Source of the DNA: Simmondsia chinensis
Taxonomy: Eukaryota; Streptophyta; Magnoliopsida; Caryophyllales; Simmondsiaceae
NCBI GenBank assembly: GCA_018398585.1
Contig: JAGTTD010000019.1
Location: 1,649,702 to 1,713,701 of the forward strand
Direction: 5' to 3'
DNA: 64,000 nucleotides
Position 1 is the stretch's first letter. Each line of letters opens with the position of its first letter. A model generated the notes under the pieces. It saw only the letters and a list, made by a program, of their open reading frames with translations, ran no database searches and was not told the origin of the DNA. The position numbers were made by a program, and so were the translations under genes. This document shows positions 1 to 11,250 of this stretch, one piece after another.

Positions 1-43
1 AACGGGAGCCGCAAGGCACTGGGACTATTGTTGTTGTTGTTGT
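1..43 (+). repeat. 3' end of an Au-type SINE, cut by the window edge
   Basis: The window opens with a GGGAGCC..GGCACTGGG motif followed by a (TTG)n tail. This is the same 3' end as in the complete copy at 59228-59395. The rest of the element lies outside the window. Confidence 0.7.
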
Positions 44-398
44 AGTCAATTTACAAATTAAATTATGTCAATTTAGCCCCGTAGTAAAAATTAAAGTTAA
101 GTTAATGATATAATTTATAGAGATTTGATTATATAAAATGCAAATGATCTTATATAAACCCATATGTTAACTCAATTTATATTTGCCAGTCATTGAACAT
201 TAAAAGTTCTATCACCAACTTGATAATAATTTTATTCTAGGGGCTAAATTGACACAAATGAAATAATATAATGATTAGATTAATATAATTAAAAATACAA
301 AAATGAAGTTAACATAATGAATAAAGGTACAGAGAACTTTCACATAAATAGCCCTTGATGATCTTATTTACCAGAAGAACCCTAGTAGTCTAATATAA
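44..398. repeat. AT-rich dispersed repeat upstream of the CTF8-like gene
   Basis: No coding signal is present. The stretch shares phrases with 27110-27440 and 53970-54310: 'tttagtcc'-type ends, a 'cccatatgttaac' centre and a 'gttctatcacc' motif. It looks like one member of an old AT-rich dispersed family. Its ends are not resolved and its class is unknown. Confidence 0.4.
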
Positions 399-410
399 TT
401 GGCGGGAAAA
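399..410 (+). promoter_or_regulatory. E2F-type site in the CTF8-like promoter
   Basis: TTGGCGGGAAAA matches the E2F/DP consensus (TTTSSCGC-like). A second GCCCGCC motif follows at about 422-428. Both lie just upstream of the 5' exon of a DNA-replication/cohesion gene, where S-phase E2F control is common in plants. Function is inferred from motif and position only. Confidence 0.5.
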
Positions 411-492
411 CAAATGTGAAAAGCCCGCCATAAAAATGGCGGATTCTCTCTCTCTCTCTCATCTCTTCAGTGATCCGCTAACATTCATTCAG

Positions 493-1948
493 GTAATTTT
501 TTTCGATCGATTATTCAGATATTTTATCTAATCTATTTTTCGGTTTCCAATTGATTAAGAATTGATGTCGCAAATCAATCTAGGGTTTCAAATGCGATTA
601 TGAAAATTCGCCAATTTCGATCTGTAACTCTGACCTCGGCTTTCAACTGTTTTTACGTATTTGAGTTTCGATTGCAGATTCCATCGCGTCCATTTTCTGC
701 TTATGATCTGTTTGAATCTAATTGAAATTGAAAATTTCCGTTCATTACCTATTTTTGATGGGGGAAATTAGGGTTTATGTGTAAGGCGTTCGTTATGTGT
801 CAGAATTCCCCCTGAATCTGCTGCCTTTGTCCAACATCCCTCCCTCAACACACAGTTTCTGTATTAAGGTCTCGTTTGGTTGCCATATAAATTGAATTCC
901 TATAGGAAGTTGTATGGAATTCAATTCCTATGTCAACTTCCCAGGAAGTAGGTATAAAGTGTTTGGTTGCCGGGATGGGAAATAGAATTCCTTAGACAGA
1001 CTAGTTAAAAACAAAAGAATTAGAACTTACATGGAGGAGTTAGGTAAGTTACTTCCTGCATTTTGAAGGAATTGAAGATAGTTAAGCAATTTCTAGTTCC
1101 CACATTCTGCCAACTTCCTGCCAACCTAATAAGAGCCCAAATCCCTACTTCTCATGAATTTTTGGGTTATGTTAGGTCGGATATCCCTTGATATTTCGTT
1201 AGAGCTAGGCCCAGACATGTTTAGGCCCTCAATATTTGTGTTCTGCTATGGCTTCACATAGCATACATTTTGTTGACGGGTGTGTTAGAATCTCATATTA
1301 TTTGGAAATGCTGCATATATACTCAAGCCATTCGATCTAACAAGTTGGTTTTATAGGTGAATTCGGTCTAATATCCTTAAGTACTATAGGAATTTGTCAC
1401 TCGAATAGCTGAGGTTTAAAAATTTTATTACTTAAATACTTTAAGGTTTAAAGATTTTATTAATCAAATACCCTTTTGCTAGAACTCAGGAAAATTTTTG
1501 TAGGAAGATGCTCACGTAGGACATGATTTCAAGAATATATGGACATCCCTAGTTAGAATTTGGTCTTTTTAGGAAAATGCTAGCATGACATATGATTTCA
1601 AAAATATATACGTTTCTTTAATCACAAGTTGGTGAATTTTATCTTAATCCGATAAATTTTGGTTGAAATGCTGATGTTCTTCATATATACTATTTTAATC
1701 ATTTGTCACGTAGCATTTTATGCTGACAATGTGCTGAATTCCCACAAAAATCGACTAGATTTTGGCATAGGGTACAAAGTTTATAAATTTTTTAACCCTA
1801 TTGTATCTCATTATTATATTAAAATGTCAATGTAGTTAGGTGATAAATGTTTAGATCTCATAGTATCTAAGTTATAAAGTCTTGGTTTTTTCTAGGTGTG
1901 TTGGTTGATTATTGGTTAGGAAAATGTGAAAAAAACGGATTATTGCAG
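493..1948 (+). other. Intron in the CTF8-like 5' UTR
   Basis: Donor CAG/GTAATT at 493 and acceptor ATTGCAG at 1942-1948 bracket about 1.46 kb without a supported gene. It contains a MITE-like repeat at 868-1140 and, at about 1370-1700, AT-rich sequence resembling 14160-14640. The acceptor is clear; the donor choice is inferred. Confidence 0.5.
868..1140 (+). repeat. MITE-like repeat, 'CTCGTTTGGTT' family
   Basis: It begins CTCGTTTGGTTGCC and continues with alternating GAATTCCTA/GGAAGTT blocks, 'aaaacaaaagaattagaa' and 'ctgccaacttcctgccaac'. The same order of motifs is seen at 51562-51853, and related ends occur at 51981-53163. No coding capacity is seen, so it is a non-autonomous element; its superfamily is not determined. 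Confidence 0.5.
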
Positions 1949-1977
1949 GGGAAAATAGTACAAGAAAGGGGATCGTG

Positions 1978-4141
1978 ATGCCTCCAATACGGGTGAAGTG
2001 TAGCTGTGGGGAAAGGAACTGCCCAGAATGGGCAATCTTAGAGTTGCAAGGTGTGGTAGAGGTGAATCCGGAGGTCCAGGACCGTCTCCAAAATCTTGAG
2101 ATCGGGCGCCTTTGCTGCCCTTCCTCTCAGGTTCATTCTTCTTCCACTCTCTCACTAAACAATTGCATTGCTTGGGGAACAAAAACAATAGGAACTTTTG
2201 GCATTATGGACTGTTGAGAATTTCACATGTCATTTTTAATATCAAAATGTCTTATAGAAGATGTGACAAAGAGATATCAACATATAAGTTAAGTGAGCTG
2301 CTCTACCAATGCAAATTGGATTTGGTTAACAATCTCTTGAGCTTATTTGTGAATCTCAAGCGTTGATTCCTTGAGCTAATTGTCAAACCCTTGAAACGCA
2401 TAGGTATCTATTCACTTCTCAAAAATTTATCTTTTTTGACAAGTTTATTAATGTAAATTGTTTTGTTGTGTTCCTTGGAAAGGTGATAAACAGACATTTA
2501 GTTCAATCTATTTCTTTATCTCTTCATGAATTGTATGTTTGTAACAATAGGGGCAGAATTTTCTCAATTCTAATCGACTAGGCGTATTGTGTCGATTCTT
2601 TTGAGTAATATATCTGGAAATGCCCCTTGATTCTTTCTTAACTCTCTTTCGGACACAACTGTTACATTCCAAAATAACTCTTACTCGTACATCTTTACCT
2701 TTGGCCATGAGCCTCCTTTGTATTTTTTATTCAAGCAACTCTTCCATTTTCGACACGAAGCGAAGAAAAAAAAAATAGAATTTGCTAATTCTAAATACAA
2801 TTATCTTGACTGTATTTTTCTGGAAATTACATTTATAAAATCCACTCTTTCAAATTTTGTAAGAAAACATGGTCCCAATTTCTTTCCTGTTTGTACGTAA
2901 AGTTGGAAAGTGCTCCTTTGCTTTCCAAGTTTAATGTTGTAATTGAATGAACATTTTCCCTTGTTTACAAGTGTTTTTCAAATTCCCATTTTCCCAAAAA
3001 AAAAAAAAAAAAGCTCTTAAAATTGATAGATACAGAAGTACAAATTTTTGCAAACTCAACCTCCCTTTTGCATGTTCCTTTTCAATTTTTGAGGTTTTTG
3101 TGAGTGTTTGTGGGCGAGTTTGAGCGGGAAATTCTAGTTTAGCATTACGTTGTCTCAATGCAACTGCTATCTGTGCAATGTTTTACTAATGCCAGTGACA
3201 CCACTTCTGCTCCACCTCGACCACAACTGTGACCGTTATATGTGTTTGATTGTTGCTAATATAGTCATTTTCATACATGTTCTAGTTTTCGCCACACACT
3301 TCTATGATGAAAAAATGTGCAGAGAAGATTATTTGCGTTGTATCTTTGAATTTATTGATTCCGAAATCATGCTTTATTTGCACTTTTCAATTCAGGTGAA
3401 GCTGCTTGCATTGTTCTATGTACAAAATTTCGTAAACGAACATCTTTTTATGTTGGCAATCTTGATGGATATGATTTGTGATTGAAATTATTATGTTCTT
3501 GTCTGTGCTTAAGCACACTTGTCTTTTCCCTTTTTTTTAAATCCAGGAGATCTACACCTTTACTGTTGGGTACCACGAATTAACAGGAGCAAAAGTAACC
3601 CTGAAGAAGCCGCTTTTGGTGCTGAAGAAACTAAAACATTTCGATGAGGATCAAAGTGCAAACTCCAAACCAGCAAGGGTTGAACTGGATGTTATAGGAA
3701 TCATCAGGCACAAGATTTTGTTCAAAACAAGACCAAAGGCCCTCATATCTAGTAAGTTTTCTTTGTTATATTTGACAAACAAATCGAGTACCACATATAT
3801 AATTCATGTCAGTTTTGATAGACCACGCGCGGTATTCTTTGTCCTTATTCTAACAAAATCTAACTTGCTTTTTACATATTACGGCAAAAATCTGCTTAAA
3901 TATCCTAGAATTTGCTCTTTTTCCAATCTTAAGAGTCTCTTTTACTGAAGTGTGAGTAAGCTTATGTAGAAACCCCATCTAAATGTTAGATTTATACCGT
4001 CTCTTTTGTGAGTTTCAGAATGGCTTTTCGTAAGTGAAACTTGAAATTAATTTTCGTTTTCTATTGGATGAACCAACAGAGGCACAGCCAGTAGCAAGAG
4101 AAAGAGCAAGCTCATCAGTAACTACAGCACCGAAGCAGTGA
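1978..4141 (+). CDS. CTF8: CTF8-like chromosome transmission fidelity protein
   Basis: Coding exons are 1978-2130, 3547-3751 and 4080-4141 (420 nt, 139 aa); phases close exactly to TGA. Ctf8 joins Dcc1 and Ctf18 in the alternative RFC clamp loader that acts on PCNA in replication and sister-chromatid cohesion. The signature is the block [12 protein letters not shown] near residue 17, a central [20 protein letters not shown] (aligning with the animal VGHHILYGKIIHLEKP region), and near-invariant [10 protein letters not shown] at about residues 109-118. The N-terminus carries a small CxCGxxxC cysteine group (KCSCGERNC), as I recall for plant copies. The start is ATG 1978, because the upstream ATG at 436 is out of frame after splicing. 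Intron 1 (2131-3546) carries an antisense plastid rpl33 copy. The gene converges on the ARFRP1-like gene. Confidence 0.9.
2508..2708 (-). pseudogene. rpl33: Nuclear copy of plastid rpl33 (NUPT) in a CTF8 intron
   Basis: This 66-codon frame is intact and full length for plastid ribosomal protein L33. It begins MAKGKDVRV, contains [20 protein letters not shown] and [12 protein letters not shown], and ends EEIKK. A plastid-style Shine-Dalgarno AGGAGGCTC sits directly before the ATG on the minus strand, so upstream plastid spacer came with it. It lies antisense within CTF8 intron 1 (2131-3546), has no transit-peptide exon and no nuclear promoter that I can see. It is therefore most likely a plastid-to-nucleus DNA insertion rather than a working gene. 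Several residues look unusual for the family (R in RVRVILE, N in ECNSC, E in IHEEIKK), suggesting decay after transfer. The insertion ends are not resolved. Confidence 0.85.
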
Positions 4142-5232
4142 TCTTGGTCAGTTGGATGAACACATCAAGTTTCTTCAGTTCTTTTACAGGTCTAATCTAA
4201 TCCTAGTATTTTTTTTGACTTGGTGTTAGCAGCCCATTCTGTACTGTTTGAATCGTTCACATGTATGTAATATATTGGATTTCTGGCAGTTGGACTGACA
4301 ATTATGAGACCACATAGCAATGTAAACATCTGTAATAGATAATCAAGTCGACCCCAGTTAAATGTGAGTAGAAAATTTCATCGGTTTTTTGCTCTACTTG
4401 GACCGGAAGGGCAAAGAGTTGCATTATGTGTTGAAATTCCAAGAAATTTGAATACATCACATTTTGCACAGGCAGGGTGAACAAATATTGATCCACTTCT
4501 CGAACTAGCCATTTCAATGAACAATTAGACGGTTCTGTCCTGAACATTAGACCAAAGATCAATCTACACTAACTTGTACATAAATTTAATATAATGTTAA
4601 TTTATCTAAAAATATTGATTTTAAAAAAAATATTTTTTAACTATTTAGAGATTATATATATAATTATTTTGTAATTATCTGTAAACTATAGTGTACATAT
4701 TATGCATCGCCGTTATTTCTAATTTTTGTCTTAAATTTTTTTTTTTCTGCAATTGCGAGTGCTAACTGAAAAACTAGTCCAAATTGATCCGGCCCAATGG
4801 GGTTTCTGACCAGTCTGGAACCTGATCAACCACATTTTAATTGATCCAATCCATCTGAAATAGTTTGATCCCTTGTCAATTTGGTCCGATCTTAAACCGA
4901 TGTGCATCCTGACCCATATAAATGGTCAATATCTTTTTCAACCAACTCAAACCAAAGTACAGGTAGAATCGAAGCCCTCTATTACCACCTTTTTTTTTTT
5001 TTTTTTTTTTTTAAACCAGCAGTAGAAACGGGGACAAAAAAGAATAATCCCTTGTACAGGTTCTATTGTAACATAACAAAGAGCACCTATAGAATTTTTT
5101 ACTTTAAAAAAAATCATGAGTTAATATCTCAAAAATTTAACCCCCAAAATTATGTATATACAGGAGAGTTTAAAGAGTTACAGCATTGCAAAAGAAAAAA
5201 TATGGAAGCTTGATACCCCTCTGCCGCCGCTA
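4142..5232. other. Convergent intergenic spacer and 3' UTRs
   Basis: This interval holds the CTF8-like 3' UTR and that of the ARFRP1-like gene, which run toward each other. A T-run (about 4990-5012) and AT-rich stretches are present. No coding signal or RNA gene is seen. Confidence 0.5.
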
Positions 5233-8200
5233 TCAAGTGGCGGGTGGTCGACTTCTTAACATTTCTGTTCTTTTGCTCCTCTCCATTACCTCCACTAGCC
5301 ATTCTATGCTCCCTTTGATCCCCCGGCTGCATATAAATCCACATCGAAAGGTCTTATGACAAATTAAATCACTGAAATAGCACCAGGGTGTAAACAAGCC
5401 AAATCGAGTTGAGCATCCCCTTGTTCGAACTTGAATTTGATAAGGTTTATCGAACTCGAGTCAAAAATGAGTTTTTATTAAGTCTTCCAACCCGGTCCAA
5501 TAACATATTAGCGTGTTCAATACTCAGATCAATTTAGCTAATTTTCCTATTGCCTAATCAAGCCAAGTTGAGTTGAGCTTATTACTGAGCCAATTTGAGC
5601 TCATAATTGAGCCGAGTTTACTATTAAGTTCATTATCAATCCGAGCTATTTTAGTTACAATCGAGACATTATCAAACATTATCAAGCTAATATCGTCATT
5701 GATGAGCCCTTATTAAACTGTTCACAAACATTGATGAATTAAGTCTACTTGAACTCAACTAGGTTAATTACACCCCTAGACACAAGACATAGATTTTCAG
5801 TTATTCTTTTCTTTTTATTTCTTTTTTCTTTCTCACGGTTTGGGGGAAAACCAACAAAACGCATAAAAAGGAAAATGAAAACTAACCCATCATAGGCAGA
5901 AACAGCTTCAAACATGTAGACCCTTTCATCAAGCTTTTTGAGGTCCAAATACCTTGCTAGTTCTTCCGCTGATACTGCTCCTGGCAGATCCTATCATTTC
6001 GGATTTCGAGCCCAGTCATTTCCCAATACCAATATCATTTGGAAACTCAGAGCAATCTCTACCTTCGACACATATGATCAAGGGGGGCAGACGGCTAAAA
6101 TAAGACAGACTTTTGACATATTTTTTTATCAGTGAAAACTGCAACCCAGTCAAAAATGAAGAGCACAAGCAACTGCTTGGGTCCCCAAATTCTAAAGGCC
6201 CTAAATGATAAAGTCTTTAATGTGGTTCACACATAAATTTTTTTTTTATAATCTATTTTGATTAATATTTATATTGCTTAAAAAATACTATAATACATAA
6301 AAGGACCTGTTTTAAATGTCTGCTTCAGGCCCGCCGTAATAGAGTGCTATCAGAATGAGCACAGAATTGAACCGAAAATGATAACACAAATACAGAAAGG
6401 TGTGTGTAGTTTGTTACTTTATCAGCACATGCCTCGTGCCACTACTAAGTCAGAAGGAGATTCATGCAAGAGCATGATAAATTTTCAGTTTATGCAAAAT
6501 TTAACAGTAGCAAAACGCAATATTGTTTTTGAACAACTTATGTCATTCTTTATGCTGGGACTGGTAGCAAAGGGCTACTATGCATAAATACCTGCTTGTT
6601 GGCTAATATGAGTAGAGGGGCACCTTGCAAATCCTGGTGCCGCAGGACCTTTTCTGATAATAAGATAAATGGAACTTGTCAGTGCATTATTATAGTAAAC
6701 AAGTCCTATAAATTAGACTGGTCGGTTGAACTTACCTAGTGCTGATTTAGAATCTTCGAAACGGGCTGGACAATTCGTATCTACCACGTAAATGACAGCA
6801 TGGGCTTCTTCGTAGTACTTCTCCCATATTGAACGAAGACCAGGCTAACAAAACGAGAAATTAGTCATCACGAGCAGAACAGGAAAATCAAGTTCTTAGC
6901 TTCTTAGTGTCACCATTCATTGTCCACCGCAACCGAAAAGGAAAGACACAAATAAAACAAACAAAAAGTGTTACATAACTGAATAAAAACAGCAGGTGGG
7001 AGGGGGATGCGACCAAAAGACATTGGATTTGTAATACATCACAAAACTTCTGCTGTTATGCATTTCTTTACGTTTGAGCTTTTATCATAATAGAAAGATT
7101 TCAACACCATATTCAGACAATAAGCAGGTGAAGGAAAGTGTCACATGTTCTGACGTTCAGCGAATTCATTCTCAAAGAGAAAGAGAGAGAGTGATGTTGA
7201 GAAAAGCCAGCAAGACCCACCTACAAATCATCTAACCAACAAAACAGCGCAATATTGCAAAGCTTCCACTGGAATTTTAAAATAGGAGTCAATAAAAGAG
7301 TACTCTTGAAACACTGGGTTTTGTTGTTGTTGTAAAAGAGTAATAAATCCTAAGAACATGCATTCCATCTACTCCCCACACTAGTACTTATAAGTCAATT
7401 CTAGGGGGTCCATGCATCAGGTTCAATGGAACATGCGCTGTACAGGCAGTCCCAAGGCAAAACTGCAAAACTGATTGAAAAGGGCAAGAAATTTTTTTTT
7501 TTTTTTTTTGGAAACTGAAAAAACGAGAAAGATGAATTCCTAGATCTCCCTTTGTTAGGCATAATAGCAATCGGAATAAGAACTCCCTTTCAGCTTCATA
7601 TTCCAACAAATTCACGTGGATGAATTCCTTACAGCGGGCCTTTCAACTGTTATTGGGCTTAGTAGCTAAACTTGCCCACATTACACAGAAATTGCATGCT
7701 AACTATAATAAATCTATTGATTTGTAAAATGAATATCTTGTAGACACATACAACAAGCTTAATGTGGGTAAATGCGTGTTTATTAAATAGCTGTTAAGGT
7801 TAGAATTATGATCGGGATAACCGTGAGGACAAGTGACCAGGGAAAGGTGTCATATAAGTTTATTCGCAACCAAAGCACAACTCCCCAGTGTGATGTTAGA
7901 GGACAGCTCGTGGTAGTTCATGTACCTGACCTCCCAAGTCCCAGAACACAAGTTTCGTATTCGCAAATTCAATACGGCCAATATTAAGTCCCACAGTTGG
8001 AACAATGCGATCTGGAGGAAGGCCTTCCAAGTTTAAATACAATTCCTTCAACTTCTCCAGTAAAGTCTGCAAGGTAAATCATATTAAAATGATAAGATTC
8101 CAAGAGAGAATAGGTCATTTAAATTATCATCAAAGTCCAAAATATATGCATTCAAAGGATGACTGCGCTCATTTAAAAATTTGAAAGATATAAGAACGCA

Positions 8201-10138
8201 ACTTTATATTTTGCCAAAAAGCCCAGTGGCATACAAGATATCAACGTACAATCTTCATTTCATTCATTTAGATCAAGTTAATTCATTTTTTTTATATCAC
8301 AAAAAGGAAGTAACAGAGTGAAGATGCAAGACATTGAACATGAAGTTTGCAGGAAGACAATTTTCTTTAGACCTCAACAACGGCCAAGGCTATTTCGTCG
8401 AAGCCATCAAAGCTTCAAATTGAACTTTGTCTGTCAAAATAATTGATCCTCATCAATGATGAGTCCAAATATTAATGCTTTCAGGTTAAGCCTCTACAGA
8501 ATATTTGATCAAAGGAAACCTGGCAAAGTGCTGTCACTTTACCATGGATAATTTGTCCAGAACTAGTATTTGCAGATTTGATTAGTATTTAGAGGTCAGG
8601 AAACATTGTTGCTCTAAGACTTGATTGTGTCAGTTATCACACAAATTGTCGTTCCAAAAGCTCAAACTACTTAAATTTGCAGCTATTGAGGGCAAAGGTC
8701 ATTCACTGGCAGGCTAAACAGCTAAAGTAGTTATAAAGGGCATAAAATGACCAAACTGATTAAATGGGTTTCCATGTACAACTTCAACAGTGTAAAAGGA
8801 AAGAAAAAGAAAGAATGTGGTGCATAAAGCGCAGATAAAGGTCTCCTGTCTCAGTAATTTTATACCTACTGACAAAAAGCATAGATACAGGCAGCAGTAT
8901 GATTATTGTATTGGATGGTGGCCGCAAGATCATAGACAAAATCTAAAATGAAGAAGCAAGTTGTCTTAACTCCTATAGAGGATATAAGACGGGGATCTGC
9001 TGCCCCAGTCAAAATATGCAGACACTTAGCAAGCACTAAACAGAAATGAGGAAAGCAAGGGCAATGAAAAGCTGTTAGGAAGCCTCTGCAACATGACCAT
9101 GTTTACTTACGCCTTACTAAAAATATAGCCGTTGACAAAGCAGAACGGAGATGTAATCTGTGCTGTTCATCCCACATAGGGGCTTTTCTTTCTTCTTTGT
9201 TCCTTTAGTAGAATGTGGTAGTTATCACATTTGTACTTGCATTCCCGGTTTTCTTCCTCTTACTTGTGGTGTGTGTTTGTTAGCTATCTACTAGCTTTAT
9301 TGCTTTGCTCCTGTGTGTCTAGTAACGTCTTGTCTTATTTGTGGTTATGATTAGTAATACTTTTTAATTCCATTCCCAACCCACAGGAAAAGGAATGCTT
9401 TAAGCATCTGACAGCCAGTACTACAACTTTATCTTATCTTCTCATCACATATTCTCTAACACAAGCCATGTATTCGACCCACCTAATTGGACAACACTTG
9501 TTTATTGGATTGTAGCAAAGAAAACAGTAAGAACAAAGAAAATCGTAGAACATGCGAGTCTTTTCCCTACAAATCTAGCCCATTAAATTTATCACGAAAG
9601 AAAATGTTCGCCTGTCATGGAAGCGTAAGATGTTTGGAGTTCTGTGAAATTGTATCATGGTTGAGGTCATGGTGTTGCGGAAGTAGGTTGTCACAGACGT
9701 TACATAACACATTGTACTACTTGCATAACATAACAGCCAACTCAAAGCTGTCTACATAATAACTTCTATTCAATTCCATGCATTGCTGAGATGTTTCTCT
9801 AGATAATGCAGAACATGTTTGGCTTTAACATTATCATTACCTATAGACTGGTAAAGCAGTCAAGCAAAATAAACATGACTTAGACAATAAAAAGTAACTC
9901 CATAGCCTCATAAAACCCTCCCACCCCCCCACCAAAAAAAAAAAAAGAGCATGGATGTCAGCTACATTCACAGATTATGATGTCAAAACAACCATTTAAG
10001 AAACCTGACTTAGATAGGTAAAGAAGTACTAAGCTGATATATTACCGTTTTGCCAGCCTTGTCAATACCCAGAATGAGAACATGAAACTCTGTCTTGCTG
10101 AACATATACTTCCAAAGCCCATACATCAAAGAGAACAT
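5233..10138 (-). CDS. ARFRP1: ARF-related GTPase, ARFRP1 type
   Basis: Coding exons on the minus strand: 10046-10138, 7926-8066, 6736-6844, 6592-6653, 5887-5990, 5233-5326. This gives 603 nt, 200 aa, with all phases consistent. ARFRP1/Arl3p-type GTPases act at the trans-Golgi, recruiting ARL1 and its golgin effectors. The protein starts MFSLMYGLWKYMFSKTEFHV without Gly2, as in this N-acetylated rather than myristoylated subfamily. It has the P-loop GIDKAGKT (24-31), switch I Thr55 in IVPTVGLNIG, switch II WDLGGQ (73-78) and the guanine motif NKQD (133-136). The extreme C-terminus (LRSRPPAT) is shorter and unlike the LRARAG ending I recall from Arabidopsis. Introns hold a GAGCTC-type repeat (5384-5778) and a 30-bp SINE scrap (7303-7332). 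The last exon and its stop are the least certain part. Confidence 0.9.
5384..5778. repeat. GAGCTC/AGCTTG-rich dispersed repeat in the last ARFRP1 intron
   Basis: Terminal inverted-like ends (CAGGGTGTAAACAAGCC at left, TTAATTACACCCCTA at right) enclose many GAGTTGAGCTT/GAGCCGAGTT units. The family also occurs at 28797-29154, 33471-33926, 39676-40050, 57926-58330 and 58396-58652. It has no ORF and the target duplication is not resolved. It is probably a non-autonomous DNA transposon. Confidence 0.5.
7303..7332 (+). repeat. Ultra-truncated Au-type SINE insertion (30 bp) with TSD
   Basis: CACTGGGTTTTGTTGTTG is the very 3' end of the Au-type SINE. The 30-bp insert is flanked by identical 10-bp direct repeats TAAAAGAGTA at 7293-7302 and 7333-7342. 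This looks like a target-primed insertion that aborted after copying only the tail. It lies in an ARFRP1 intron. Confidence 0.6.
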
Positions 10139-11040
10139 CCTATCCCCTCTCTTTCACTTCCTGCTTCTTCCCTTACACCATTAAGAGCCACAAAATAAGA
10201 TTCACTATGTCCGCAAAATCTCTACAAAATTTCAGAGCTCGGGAAACATTACGAGAACATGTATCACACTAAATATAGGCCAGAAAAGAACACAAATAAA
10301 AAGGCTAAGATACATAAACATTTTTAAAACATTCCATTAGTATGATGTGAATACTTCTATATAGCTACCAACTTCTATGCCAGTTCAAAGTTCAATTCAG
10401 TCTTGAGATCTAGCTAAACATCAACAATGAAATTGTTATAATGTATATGCACCCAAAACCATCGTTGCATGTCAGAAGAACAAATGTATCAAGAGTCGCA
10501 TATGATGATTCGCAATCTCCAAGTTGTGCAACTATTTTCTCAACATCTCATGCTGCAAATTCTGTATGAAATGCTGAGCAGAAAAAAGAAGTACTACTAT
10601 AAAACCATTCCGATTAACAAATCCTCAAAGGAAAGGTCAGATATGAGCAACAATTTTTTATCATATGCGTAAAACCCCCATTAGTGCTCCATAATCTCAA
10701 AATGCAGTAAAAGGGTCAATAGAAAAAAGAAAGGCGCGCCTAAAAGGACAAACCATACACTATAATCTCATGACAGAGACAATTTGATTATCTAGAATAA
10801 AAAAAATTGGACAAAACAATGCCGAAGCTCAATCATTCTATGCCAAGAATCCACATCACATAAAATATTCCAAAGATTAATATAAAAAATTTCCATAGAC
10901 ACATGTAATGGATTGCATGATGGAGCACTCTTCCTAGCATACTCTTAAACAAACGTGCTTGGTATGACCTCAGACTGGCAATCCACCAAACATACACATC
11001 CAAACCGCCAACCAAATCACAATGACAATGAGCTGCTGGG

Positions 11041-11176
11041 TTTGGTGTAGCGTTTAGGCTAACTAACCCCAACCATGAGGTCTTGGGTTCAAGGCCCTTT
11101 TCCCCCTTCTCCAGCTGTTTATGGCCCTTACTAAGTTATTGTTGTACTCCTTACCATCTTTAAAAGAATCAAAACA
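11041..11176 (+). repeat. tRNA-derived SINE
   Basis: A box A-like TAGCGTTTAGGCTAACT and a box B-like GGTCTTGGGTTCAAGG are spaced as in a tRNA. They are followed by a non-tRNA body ending ATTGTTGTACTCCTTACCAT and an A-rich tail. The same layout recurs at 30430-30577. The copy is degenerate and its ends are approximate. Confidence 0.55.
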
Positions 11177-11218
11177 GCAATAGAAATTAGAGATCACAGC
11201 TCAAGTGCTAACACAGTC

Positions 11219-11250
11219 AACAACAACAACAAACCCAATGCCACAAGGGA
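11219..11250 (-). repeat. Au-type SINE 3' tail fragment
   Basis: CAACAACAACAAACCCAATG read on the minus strand gives CATTGGGTTTGTTGTTG, the Au-type tail. Only the 3' end is recognisable. Confidence 0.5.

Larger units (their letters stand above)
436..1978 (+). other. Spliced upstream ORF in the CTF8-like 5' leader
   Basis: An ATG in strong context (AAAAATGGC) opens at 436 and stays open to a donor at 493 (CAG/GTAATT). Across the 5' intron (493-1948) the frame continues from 1949 and ends at TGA 1976-1978. This makes a 28-codon peptide beginning MADSLSLSH. The stop overlaps the main start by one base (TGATG). The uORF exists only if transcription starts upstream of 436, which cannot be seen here. 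Confidence 0.45.

Noticed and set aside
3150..3485. 111-residue frame in the CTF8 intron
   Set aside because: No recognisable family, AT-rich composition, and lies within an intron just before a clear exon.
9487..9759. 90-residue plus-strand frame
   Set aside because: It lies in an ARFRP1 intron, has no domain, and is not supported by splice or start context.
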